NCBI RefSeq assembly: GCF_001623525.1 | Contig: NZ_CP015225.1 | Location: 2,790,001 to 2,854,000 of the forward strand | Reading direction: 5' to 3' | From: Pseudomonas fluorescens | Lineage (GTDB): Bacteria > Pseudomonadota > Gammaproteobacteria > Pseudomonadales > Pseudomonadaceae | Length of the DNA: 64,000 bases | Shown here: piece after piece, positions 44,590-51,859 of the stretch | Numbering within the stretch: position 1 is the stretch's first letter | How the letters are laid out: every line of letters starts with the position of its first letter | The notes under the pieces: generated by a model | What the model was told of the DNA's origin: nothing | Seen by the model: the letters and a program-made list of their open reading frames with translations, nothing else | Databases searched by the model: none | Position numbers and translations under genes: made by a program

Positions 44590-44613
44590 ACGCATCAGCG
44601 AGGCAAGGATTTA
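44590..44613 (-). promoter_or_regulatory. PvdS iron-starvation box of pvdH
   Basis: On the minus strand TAAAT, 16 bases, CGT is a perfect match to the sequence recognised by the sigma factor PvdS. It lies about 100 bases before the pvdH start, inside the 340-base gap 44492-44831. It predicts Fur/PvdS control by iron starvation. Confidence 0.85.
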
Positions 44614-44692
44614 CTCCCGGGCCGTGCAATCGTGTCTCGATACCGCGCATTGCCTGGGGATTGTCCATGTTCTTGGGGGTTGCCTGGATCAT

Positions 44693-44823
44693 TGTGGCGA
44701 GGGAGCTTGCTCCCGCTGGACCGCGAAGCGGGCCCAAATCCGTCGCCCGGAACCGTCAGACTCACCGCGTCCCCTGGTTCTGGGGCTGCTGCGCAGCCCA
44801 GCGGGAGCAAGCTCCCTCGCCAC
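44693..44823. repeat. REPIN, GTGGCGAGGGAGCTTGCTC family
   Basis: Arms TGTGGCGAGGGAGCTTGCTC and complement flank a spacer of about 80 bases, as in the T3SS pair. It lies between the end of the sensor kinase gene and the pvdH promoter. Confidence 0.9.
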
Positions 44824-44831
44824 GGAACCAC

Positions 44832-46163
44832 TCACTTGAGCAGGGGCTGCTGCACCGGCACCGTCAACTCGACCCGCAGCCCATCCGGGCGCGTGTCGAA
44901 ATGCAGGCCGCAACCGCAACGCTGGACGATGGCCTGGACGATCGCCAGCCCCAGGCCGCAGCCGGTGCTCTGGCCATTGCGCCAGAAGCGCTGGGTCAGG
45001 TGTTGGATGTCGTCGGCGGCGATGCCGGGGCCGTGGTCGCGGACCTGGAAGCGCACGCGCTGGCCGACCATCTCCAGGCTCAGCTCCACCTCGGTATCGT
45101 CCGGAGTATGGCGCAGGGCATTATCCAGCAGGTTGCGCAAGGCGGCGATGGAGAGCACCGCCGGCATCTGCACCGGTGCATCGGACAACCCTGGGGATAC
45201 GTGCAACCTGATCCGCCGGGAATCACTGCTGGCGGCATCCTGGATCGCCAGCCGGGCGACCTGCTCGGCGTTGCATTGCACGCCATCGTCGAACGACAGG
45301 CTACCTTCTACCCGCGCCAGCAGCAGCAACTGTTCGAGCGTGCGATGCATGCGGTCGGTGCCCTCCTCGGCCCGGGCCAGGGATTGGTCGCGGGCGGCGC
45401 CCTCGGTCATGCGCGCCACTTGCAGGTGCGTCTTGATCGCGGTCAGCGGGCTGCGCAGCTCGTGGGCGGCGTCGCCGGTCAGCCGTCGCTCGCGCTCGAT
45501 GGTCTTGCCGATGCGCTGGAACAACTGGTTCTGGGTCTCCAGCAGCGGTCGCAATTCGCTGGGCAGTGGATGGATCTGCAAGGGCTCCAGGGAATCGGCG
45601 CTGCGCCGCATCAGCGCATCGCGCATGCGATTGAGTGGTGCCAGGCCCTGGCCGATGCCCAGCCACAACAGGCACAGACAACCGAGCAATGCCACGCCCA
45701 CCGGCACCGAGGCGGCCAGCAGTATCGACATGTTCAGGGCCTCGCGCTCGATCTGGCGGTCGGCGGTGGTGATGCGCAAGTCACCCCGGGCCAGGGTGAA
45801 GCTGCGCCAGGGCGCACCATCGATCATCTGGTCGTGGAAGCCCATTTTCTCGGCTTCCAGGGTTTGCTCTGGGGTGCCGTGGCTGCGGGCCAGAATCTCG
45901 CCGCGCAAGGAGCTGACCTGACAGGCCATGCCGCCGGGAATGCTCAATTGCTCGGAACTCAAATGCGTGCCGTCGCCCTTGCTGGGCAGCGGCGGCATCT
46001 GTTCCAGCAACCCGGCAACCATCCGCGCCGAGGCCACCAGGCGCTGGTCGAGGGAGAACATCATCTGGTTGCGCAGGTCACTGAGCATCCACACCGCGGC
46101 CAGGGCCCAGATCAGGGCGAAAGCCGCGCCGAGGGTCAGGCTCAGGCGCAGTCGCAGGCTCAT
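44832..46163 (-). CDS. dsbS: Sensor histidine kinase (DsbS-like)
   Basis: This 443-residue kinase has two membrane helices (about 8-28 and 148-168) around a periplasmic sensor domain of about 115 residues. That domain holds one cysteine (C81, GGMACQVSSL). The cytoplasmic part has the H-box DAAHELRSPLTAIK and N, G1 and G2 boxes (ALRNLLDNALRHTP, DHGPGI, GCGLGLAIVQ). The gene set around it matches the P. aeruginosa locus reported as copper-responsive DsbRS with dsbDEG; the lone periplasmic cysteine fits a metal or thiol signal. The start ATG overlaps the regulator stop by one base; a GTG three bases upstream is possible. Confidence 0.85.
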   Translation of the reverse strand: MSLRLRLSLTLGAAFALIWALAAVWMLSDLRNQMMFSLDQRLVASARMVAGLLEQMPPLPSKGDGTHLSSEQLSIPGGMACQVSSLRGEILARSHGTPEQTLEAEKMGFHDQMIDGAPWRSFTLARGDLRITTADRQIEREALNMSILLAASVPVGVALLGCLCLLWLGIGQGLAPLNRMRDALMRRSADSLEPLQIHPLPSELRPLLETQNQLFQRIGKTIERERRLTGDAAHELRSPLTAIKTHLQVARMTEGAARDQSLARAEEGTDRMHRTLEQLLLLARVEGSLSFDDGVQCNAEQVARLAIQDAASSDSRRIRLHVSPGLSDAPVQMPAVLSIAALRNLLDNALRHTPDDTEVELSLEMVGQRVRFQVRDHGPGIAADDIQHLTQRFWRNGQSTGCGLGLAIVQAIVQRCGCGLHFDTRPDGLRVELTVPVQQPLLK

Positions 46164-46843
46164 CACTTGGAGGGCTCTCCACCTTCGGCCGGCCCCAGGC
46201 GATAGCCCAGGCCGCGCACAGTCTCGACAATCCCGTTGCCCAACTTGCGCCGCAGGTGATGGATATGGACGTTGAGGGCGTTGCTTTCCAATTCGTCGTT
46301 GAAGCCGTAGACGCTGTCCTTGAGTTGTTCGGTGGACAGCACCCGGCCGCGACTGTGCAGCAGCGCCTGCAACAGCGATTGCTCGCGCCGGGACAGATCC
46401 ACCGGCTGGCCGTCCAGGGTGGTTTCCCGACTGCTGGGGTCGTAGGTCAAGCGACCGTGCTCGATCAGGTTGACGCTGCGCCCCGCCACGCGCCGCAGCA
46501 ACGTGTGCAGGCGCGCCGCAAGCTCGCGCAGGTCGAAGGGTTTGAGCAGGTAGTCATCGGCGCCGGCCTGCAAGCCGTCGACCCGGTCGGTTACCGAGTC
46601 TCGGGCAGTGAGGATCAGCACCGGCGTCTGCATCCCCTGCTGGCGCAGTTGCCTGAGCAGCTTGAGACCGTCCTCGTCGGGCAATCCCAGATCCAGCACC
46701 ATGACGTCGAATTCCGCCACGCCGACCATCGCCCGCGCCGCCGATGCGGTGGCGACGTGCTCGACAGTCAGGCCCTGCGCCGTAAGGCCGGCAACGATCC
46801 CGCTGGCAATCAACTCATCGTCTTCGCAGACCAGTACGCGCAT
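46163..46843 (-). CDS. dsbR: OmpR-family response regulator (DsbR-like)
   Basis: This 226-residue protein has a receiver domain (MRVLVCEDDELIASGIVAGL; phosphorylated Asp in VMVLDLGLPDEDG; LLKPFDLRELAARL) and a winged helix (VDLSRREQSLLQALLHSRGR, NALNVHIHHLRRKLG). It is co-transcribed with the sensor kinase and divergent from dsbD. ATG 46843 begins the family N-terminus; the longer frame runs over the divergent promoter. Confidence 0.9.
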   Translation of the reverse strand: MRVLVCEDDELIASGIVAGLTAQGLTVEHVATASAARAMVGVAEFDVMVLDLGLPDEDGLKLLRQLRQQGMQTPVLILTARDSVTDRVDGLQAGADDYLLKPFDLRELAARLHTLLRRVAGRSVNLIEHGRLTYDPSSRETTLDGQPVDLSRREQSLLQALLHSRGRVLSTEQLKDSVYGFNDELESNALNVHIHHLRRKLGNGIVETVRGLGYRLGPAEGGEPSK

Positions 46844-46951
46844 GGTAAGCCCCGTGGAAAAAGGTACATTAGGCCGCCGGCCGATTAAGCCGACATTATG
46901 CGACGAGTACGGCCAACATGGGCGATCATTGCTGCCTGCCGGTCGTCGCCG

Positions 46952-46971
46952 GGTTAATCGACGGTTAATCG
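46952..46971. promoter_or_regulatory. Direct-repeat operator between dsbR and dsbD
   Basis: GGTTAATCG occurs twice with an 11-base period (46952-46960, 46963-46971), and an inverted half (CGATTAA, 46882-46888) lies nearby. Tandem half-sites one helical turn apart are typical of OmpR/PhoB-type regulators. It is 48 bases before dsbD, well placed to activate it. Confidence 0.6.
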
Positions 46972-47018
46972 CCAGCCGCCATTGTGTTTTCCACTTGCTT
47001 CGTTCTAAGGCTTTATCC

Positions 47019-48746
47019 ATGCGTCGATTGTTTTTGCTGTGGCTGTTCCTGATCTCGGGCCTGGCCCAGGCCGCCAATCCCTTCGAAACCAAACCCGATT
47101 TCCTGCCGGTGGAAAAGGCGTTCGTGTTTACCTCCGAACGCCTGGACTCCGGTGAAACCCAGCTGTTCTGGCAGATCGCCGATGGGTACTACTTGTATCA
47201 GCAGCGGCTCAAGTTCGATGGCCTGGCCGAGGCGCAAAAACCCAAGCTGCCGGAGGGTGAAGCCCACAGCGACGAGTTTTTCGGCGACCAGCAGGTCTAT
47301 CGCCAGGCGCTGGAGCTGAAGATTCCGGCCGGTGCCACGGGCAAGATCAAGGTCGGCTTCCAGGGCTGCGCCGACGCCGGCCTGTGCTATCCACCCCAGA
47401 CCCAAGTGGTCGACCTGGGTGGCAGCGCACCGGTGGCGGCCAGCGGCGAGGCGCCGGACCAGGCCCTGGCCAGCGGCCTGCAACAACGGGCCTTGGGCTG
47501 GAGCCTGCTGGTGTTCTTCGGCTTGGGCCTGCTGCTGGCGTTCACCCCCTGTTCGCTGCCGATGCTGCCGATCCTGGCCGGGCTGGTGGTAGGCAGCGGC
47601 GCCGGGCCGAGACGCGGCCTGGCCTTGGCCGGCAGCTACGTGATCAGCATGGCCCTGGTGTACGCCGCCATGGGCGTGCTCGCCGCGCTGCTGGGCGCCA
47701 ACCTCCAGGCGCTGCTGCAACAACCGTGGCTGCTGGGCAGCTTCGCGGCGGTATTCGTGTTGCTGGCGCTGCCCATGTTCGGCTTCTTCGAATTGCAATT
47801 GCCGGCCGCCCTGCGTGACCGCCTGGAAAACGCCGGGCGCCAGCGCCGCGGCGGCAGCCTGGTGGGTGCCGGGATCCTCGGGGCGCTGTCCGGCCTGTTG
47901 GTGGGCCCGTGCATGACCGCGCCGCTGGCCGGCGCGCTGTTGTACATCGCCCAGAGCGGCAATGCGCTGCACGGCGGGCTGATCCTGTTCACCATGGGCA
48001 TCGGCATGGGCCTGCCATTGTTGCTGCTGGTGACCGTGGGCAACCGCTTCCTGCCCAAGCCCGGCGCCTGGATGAACCTGCTCAAGGGCGTGTTCGGCTT
48101 CCTGTTCCTGGGCACCGCGTTGCTGATGATTCGCCCGATCATCGACGGTTCGTTGTGGGTCGGCCTGTGGGGCGTGCTGTTGTTGATCGCCGCCTACAGC
48201 GCCTGGCGCCAGACCGAAGGGTTCGGCCGCATCGCCTATGTCTGCGGCAGCGCTTCGTTGCTGTTCGGCCTGTGGGGCAGCCTGCTGGTAATTGGCGCCG
48301 CGGGCGGCGGCGATGATTTCTTCCAGCCCCTGAAGGTCTACGCCGGCACCGAGGGCCGCGCGACCGTCAGTGCCCACGATGCGTTCGTCACGGTCAGCGA
48401 GCCCACCGCCCTGCAGCGGGAACTGGACGCCGCCAAGGCCCAGGGCCAGTGGGTGCTGCTGGACTACTACGCCGACTGGTGCGTGTCCTGCAAGATCATG
48501 GAAAAACAGGTCTTCGGTCGCCGCGAAGTGCTCGACGCCCTGAACGGTGTGCGCCTGCTGCGCTTGGACGTCACCGCCGACAACCCCGCCAGCCGGGAAC
48601 TGCTGGGCCGTTACCAAGTGCCGGGGCCGCCGAGCCTGCTGTGGATCGGCGCCGACGGTGAAGAACGCCGCAGCCAGCGGATCACCGGGGAAGTCGACGC
48701 CAAGGCGTTCCTGGAGCGCTGGAACCTCACCCGGGACGCGCGCTGA
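47019..48746 (+). CDS. dsbD: DsbD thiol:disulfide interchange protein
   Basis: This 575-residue protein moves electrons from cytoplasmic thioredoxin to the periplasm. It has a signal peptide (about 1-18), an N-terminal immunoglobulin-like domain with its cysteine pair (GCADAGLCYPPQ), a membrane domain of about eight helices with redox cysteines (TPCSLPMLPILAG, GPCMTAPLAGALL) and a C-terminal thioredoxin domain with C488-VS-C491 (DWCVSCK). It is the first gene of dsbD-dsbE-dsbG and starts 175 bases from dsbR. Confidence 0.94.
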   Translation: MRRLFLLWLFLISGLAQAANPFETKPDFLPVEKAFVFTSERLDSGETQLFWQIADGYYLYQQRLKFDGLAEAQKPKLPEGEAHSDEFFGDQQVYRQALELKIPAGATGKIKVGFQGCADAGLCYPPQTQVVDLGGSAPVAASGEAPDQALASGLQQRALGWSLLVFFGLGLLLAFTPCSLPMLPILAGLVVGSGAGPRRGLALAGSYVISMALVYAAMGVLAALLGANLQALLQQPWLLGSFAAVFVLLALPMFGFFELQLPAALRDRLENAGRQRRGGSLVGAGILGALSGLLVGPCMTAPLAGALLYIAQSGNALHGGLILFTMGIGMGLPLLLLVTVGNRFLPKPGAWMNLLKGVFGFLFLGTALLMIRPIIDGSLWVGLWGVLLLIAAYSAWRQTEGFGRIAYVCGSASLLFGLWGSLLVIGAAGGGDDFFQPLKVYAGTEGRATVSAHDAFVTVSEPTALQRELDAAKAQGQWVLLDYYADWCVSCKIMEKQVFGRREVLDALNGVRLLRLDVTADNPASRELLGRYQVPGPPSLLWIGADGEERRSQRITGEVDAKAFLERWNLTRDAR

Positions 48747-49615
48747 TGCTGACGTTCACCTTGGGCACCTTTGCCATCGCCCTCAACCACCTGTTGCTCA
48801 TCAGCGCCCTGGCGCTGGCGACCTTCGTGGGCTGGCGGGTGGCCAAGCGCGGGGGCGAAAACCCCGAGTCGGTACTGTTCGTGCTGTTTCTACTGGGCCT
48901 GCTGGCTGCACGGGTCGGCTTCGTCGTCGCCTATTGGCAACATTACCGGGACGACCCGTGGCAGATCGTCGACCTGCGCGACGGTGGCTTCCTGGCCTGG
49001 CCGGGCATCGTGGCGCTGCTGATTGCCGCCTTGTTGTGGGCACGGCGCCGTCCGCCCCTGCGCCGACCATTGGGCTTCGGCGTCGGCAGCGGCTTGCTGT
49101 TCTGGCTGGTGGCGACCCTGTCGTTGACGATTTATGAACAAGGCACGCGGCTGCCAGACATCACCCTGCGCACCGCCGACGGCGAGACCGTGAAACTCAC
49201 CGATTACCAGGGCGGCCCCCTGGTGATCAATCTATGGGCCACCTGGTGCCCGCCCTGCCGGCGTGAAATGCCGGTGCTCGAAGAAGCCCAGCAACAGCGT
49301 CCGGACCTGACCTTCCTGTTCGTCAATCAGGCCGAAAGCATGCAAAGCGTCAGCACCTACCTCGCCACCCAAGGCCTGAGCCTGGACAACGTGTTGTTCG
49401 ATGGCAGCGGCCGCCTCGGCCAGGCTGTCGGCTCCATGGCCCTGCCGACCACCCTGTTCTACAGCGCCGATGGCCACCTGCTGGGCAGCCACCTGGGGGA
49501 ATTGTCGGAAGCGAGCCTGGCTCGCGCCCTGGAAAACTTCGAAACGCCGGACTTGTCCATAACGCCCCACTCCGCCACAAGGAAAACGCCATGCCCCGCC
49601 TCCGCCACCTGCTGA
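48746..49615 (+). CDS. TlpA/DsbE-like thioredoxin with N-terminal membrane domain
   Basis: This 289-residue protein starts with three to four membrane helices (NHLLLISALALATFVGW, FVLFLLGLLAARVGFVV, LFWLVATLSLTIYE) that resemble part of a prolipoprotein diacylglyceryl transferase. It ends in a TlpA/DsbE-like periplasmic thioredoxin domain with C168-PP-C171 (WATWCPPCRREMPVLEE). It probably takes electrons from DsbD. The start overlaps the dsbD stop by one base, and its end overlaps dsbG by 25 bases. It corresponds to the DsbE-like gene of the P. aeruginosa dsbDEG set. Confidence 0.88.
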   Translation: MLTFTLGTFAIALNHLLLISALALATFVGWRVAKRGGENPESVLFVLFLLGLLAARVGFVVAYWQHYRDDPWQIVDLRDGGFLAWPGIVALLIAALLWARRRPPLRRPLGFGVGSGLLFWLVATLSLTIYEQGTRLPDITLRTADGETVKLTDYQGGPLVINLWATWCPPCRREMPVLEEAQQQRPDLTFLFVNQAESMQSVSTYLATQGLSLDNVLFDGSGRLGQAVGSMALPTTLFYSADGHLLGSHLGELSEASLARALENFETPDLSITPHSATRKTPCPASATC

Positions 49616-50358
49616 CCCTGGCCGTCGCCACCGCACTGTCGCAGGCCCCGCTGCTCCAGGCCGAAGAATTGCCTGCAGCGATCAAGAAGATCGAAGCCAA
49701 GGGCGCGAAAATCATCGGCACCTTCGACGCGCCGGACGGCTTGCGCGGTTACGCGGCGCAATACCAGAACCGTGGCATGGCGCTGTACCTGACCCCGGAT
49801 GGGCAACACGTCCTGCTGGGCAACCTGTACGACGCCGACGGCAAGGACCTGAGCGCCGAGCCACTGCAAAAACTGGTTTATGCACCGATGGCCAAGGCCA
49901 TCTGGGCGAAGATGGAGGGCAGCAACTGGATCGCCGACGGCAACAAGGACGCACCGCGCACGGTGTACCTGTTCAGCGACCCGAACTGCCCGTACTGCAA
50001 CATGTTCTGGGAACAGGCTCGGCCCTGGGTCAAGGCCGGCAAGGTGCAGTTGCGCCACATCATGGTGGGCATCATCCGCGAAGACAGCCCAGGTAAATCC
50101 GCCGCCTTGCTGGCGGCCAAGGACCCGGAAAAAGCCCTGGCCGAGCATGAAAAGGCCGGCAAGGGCAGCCCGCTCAAACCGCTCAAGGACATACCGCCGG
50201 CCATCCAGGCAAAACTGGACGCCAACCAACAGTTGATGGACGAACTGGAACTGTCCGCCACACCGGCGATTTTCTATCTGGATGAAAAAGGCGAGCTGCA
50301 ACAGCAGCAAGGCGCGCCGTCGCCGGACAAACTGGTGAAGATTCTCGGGCCGAAGTAA
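49591..50358 (+). CDS. dsbG: DsbG-like periplasmic thiol:disulfide isomerase
   Basis: This 255-residue protein has a signal peptide (about 1-24, ending LLQAEE region), an N-terminal dimerization domain and a DsbC/G thioredoxin domain with C133-PY-C136 (SDPNCPYCNMFWEQARPW) and a cis-proline near LSATPAIFYLDEKG. DsbG keeps single cysteines of periplasmic proteins reduced, with electrons from DsbD. It is the last gene of the operon. Confidence 0.92.
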   Translation: MPRLRHLLTLAVATALSQAPLLQAEELPAAIKKIEAKGAKIIGTFDAPDGLRGYAAQYQNRGMALYLTPDGQHVLLGNLYDADGKDLSAEPLQKLVYAPMAKAIWAKMEGSNWIADGNKDAPRTVYLFSDPNCPYCNMFWEQARPWVKAGKVQLRHIMVGIIREDSPGKSAALLAAKDPEKALAEHEKAGKGSPLKPLKDIPPAIQAKLDANQQLMDELELSATPAIFYLDEKGELQQQQGAPSPDKLVKILGPK

Positions 50359-50375
50359 AGCCCTGGACAAACACC

Positions 50376-50508
50376 TGTGGCGAGGGGATTTATCCCCGCT
50401 GGGGCGCGAAGCGGCCCCAATGCTGTCGACTTGGTTTGTCAGGTTCACCGAGGTGTCAGGTTTCAGGGCTGCTTCGCAGCCCAACGGGGATAAATCCCCT
50501 CGCCACAA
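50376..50508. repeat. REPIN, GTGGCGAGGGGATTTATCCCC variant
   Basis: Arms TGTGGCGAGGGGATTTATCC and complement, spacer about 85 bases, same variant as after the kinase-phosphatase gene. It sits between converging dsbG and hydrolase genes and may double as a terminator. Confidence 0.9.
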
Positions 50509-50510
50509 TT

Positions 50511-51323
50511 TCAGTGCTTGCGCGTCAGGAACTTCAGCAACGCCCCGGTCACGAATTCCGGATTCTCCAGATTGGAAATATGCCCCGCGTCCGGAATCAC
50601 CACGTGGGGGCAACCGATCAGCTCGGCCATTTCCCGCGACTCGGACGGCGGACGCGGTTTGTCCTGGTCGCCGCACATCACCACTGTGCCCTTGGCATCC
50701 AGCGCATGCAGGCGCGGCAGGATGTCGTCCCGACCGAAAATGATCCGCCCCAGCGGTACGATGCTGGCGCGCAGGCGATCGCTTGGCAGCGCGGCCAATG
50801 TGGCGCGAAACTGCTGGTAGAGCGCCGACTGCGGGTCGATGCCCGGCCGGAAGAAGATCGGCACGATGATGTCCAGCAACGGCTCGGGAATGCTGCCGCT
50901 GGCTTCGATCTTGTCGAACAGTGAAAAGTAGTACTGACGGGTCTGTTCTGGCTCGACGCCCACGTAAGTGTCCATCAGCACCAGCGACTGGATCCGCGTG
51001 GGCGCCGCCAGCGCCAGCCGCGTCCCCCACATCCCGCCCACCGAAAGCCCCACCAGGTGGAAGCAGTCGATGCTCAAGTAATCCAGCAGCTCCATCATCT
51101 GGCGGGCCAGATCGTTCAGCGAACTCATGCCCTCCGGCATTTGCCCCGACTGGCCATGGCCCCAAAGGTCCGGAGCGATCACCCGGTAATGCCTGGACAA
51201 CACCTCGATCTGCGGCGCCCACATGGCGTGGTCCCACAGATAGCTGCCGCCCAGCAGCACCACCGGGCCCTGACCCTGGTCCAGATAGTAAAGGGGTTGT
51301 CCGTCGATCATTGCAATTGGCAT
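50511..51323 (-). CDS. Alpha/beta-hydrolase
   Basis: This 270-residue protein has a clear alpha/beta-hydrolase core: VVLLGGSYLWDHAMW, nucleophile serine in HLVGLSVGGMWG, aspartate in CGDQDKPRPP and histidine in PDAGHISNLENPE. It resembles 3-oxoadipate enol-lactonase-type and lactonase-type enzymes, but the substrate cannot be read from sequence. No signal peptide. ATG 51323 has AAGGAG upstream. It stands alone, between convergent dsbG and a divergent small gene. Confidence 0.87.
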   Translation of the reverse strand: MPIAMIDGQPLYYLDQGQGPVVLLGGSYLWDHAMWAPQIEVLSRHYRVIAPDLWGHGQSGQMPEGMSSLNDLARQMMELLDYLSIDCFHLVGLSVGGMWGTRLALAAPTRIQSLVLMDTYVGVEPEQTRQYYFSLFDKIEASGSIPEPLLDIIVPIFFRPGIDPQSALYQQFRATLAALPSDRLRASIVPLGRIIFGRDDILPRLHALDAKGTVVMCGDQDKPRPPSESREMAELIGCPHVVIPDAGHISNLENPEFVTGALLKFLTRKH

Positions 51324-51497
51324 CGAGAAACTCCTTGTCTGAATGTGCAAAGCCCCGGCAGCCTGACCCGATAAACGGCCAATCGTCAATCGCCACAGCT
51401 ATCTCTGCCTGAACGGACCTGTAAAGTCTGACAGTAGATTTGCCGCAGCGCCGGCGATAGCTTGGACACTCGGAACGACAGCGGATGGAGAACCCTC

Positions 51498-51761
51498 ATG
51501 ACTAAAGCTGAGCTTCAAGCGTTCGCCCAAGAGCAAGTTGATCTCCTGAAGCCCAAGGCTGCCAACACGGACAAACCGTCCGGCCAGCGAGCCAGGGGGA
51601 AACTGCAATTCTTCGAGGCGATTCTGGCCGCGTATGACAACTCCCAGACCCCGGAACAGTTCGGTTTGCTGGATGCGGTCAATGACAGCCTCCAGAAGAT
51701 TGGCGCATTTGCTTCCGGCGTGACCTTTTTCAGTAAACCGGAAGAGTGTTGCAAAAAATAA
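51498..51761 (+). CDS. Small conserved-looking protein of unknown function
   Basis: This 87-residue protein (MTKAELQAFAQEQVDLLKPK) starts at an ATG with TGGAG upstream. It is mostly helical and charged, has no signal peptide or membrane segment, and ends in a cysteine pair and two lysines (PEECCKK). Codon use looks like coding DNA. I do not recognise a family. It is flanked by a divergent hydrolase gene and the convergent end of pvdL, so no operon partner suggests a role. Confidence 0.65.
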   Translation: MTKAELQAFAQEQVDLLKPKAANTDKPSGQRARGKLQFFEAILAAYDNSQTPEQFGLLDAVNDSLQKIGAFASGVTFFSKPEECCKK

Positions 51762-51765
51762 AGTC

Positions 51766-51838
51766 ATCGCAAGCAAGCTCGCACAGAAGATTCGCGTCGT
51801 ACACAAACCACTGTGGGAGCGAGCTCGCTCGCGATGAG
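51766..51838. repeat. REP pair in outward orientation next to pvdL
   Basis: A decayed arm (ATCGCAAGCAAGCTCGCACA) and an intact arm (TGTGGGAGCGAGCTCGCTCG) of the second REP family lie in the opposite relative order from the other pairs. Only the right copy is well conserved. It follows the end of pvdL by 22 bases. Confidence 0.7.
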
Positions 51839-51859
51839 GTCTTTATAGACGCCGCAAAA

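Noticed and set aside
49459..51396. 645-codon minus-strand frame over dsbG and the hydrolase gene
   Set aside because: dsbG with its CPYC motif and the hydrolase occupy other frames; the frame crosses a REPIN.
51399..51806. 135-codon minus-strand frame opposite the small orphan gene
   Set aside because: No ribosome binding site, and the plus-strand gene has better start and codon pattern.
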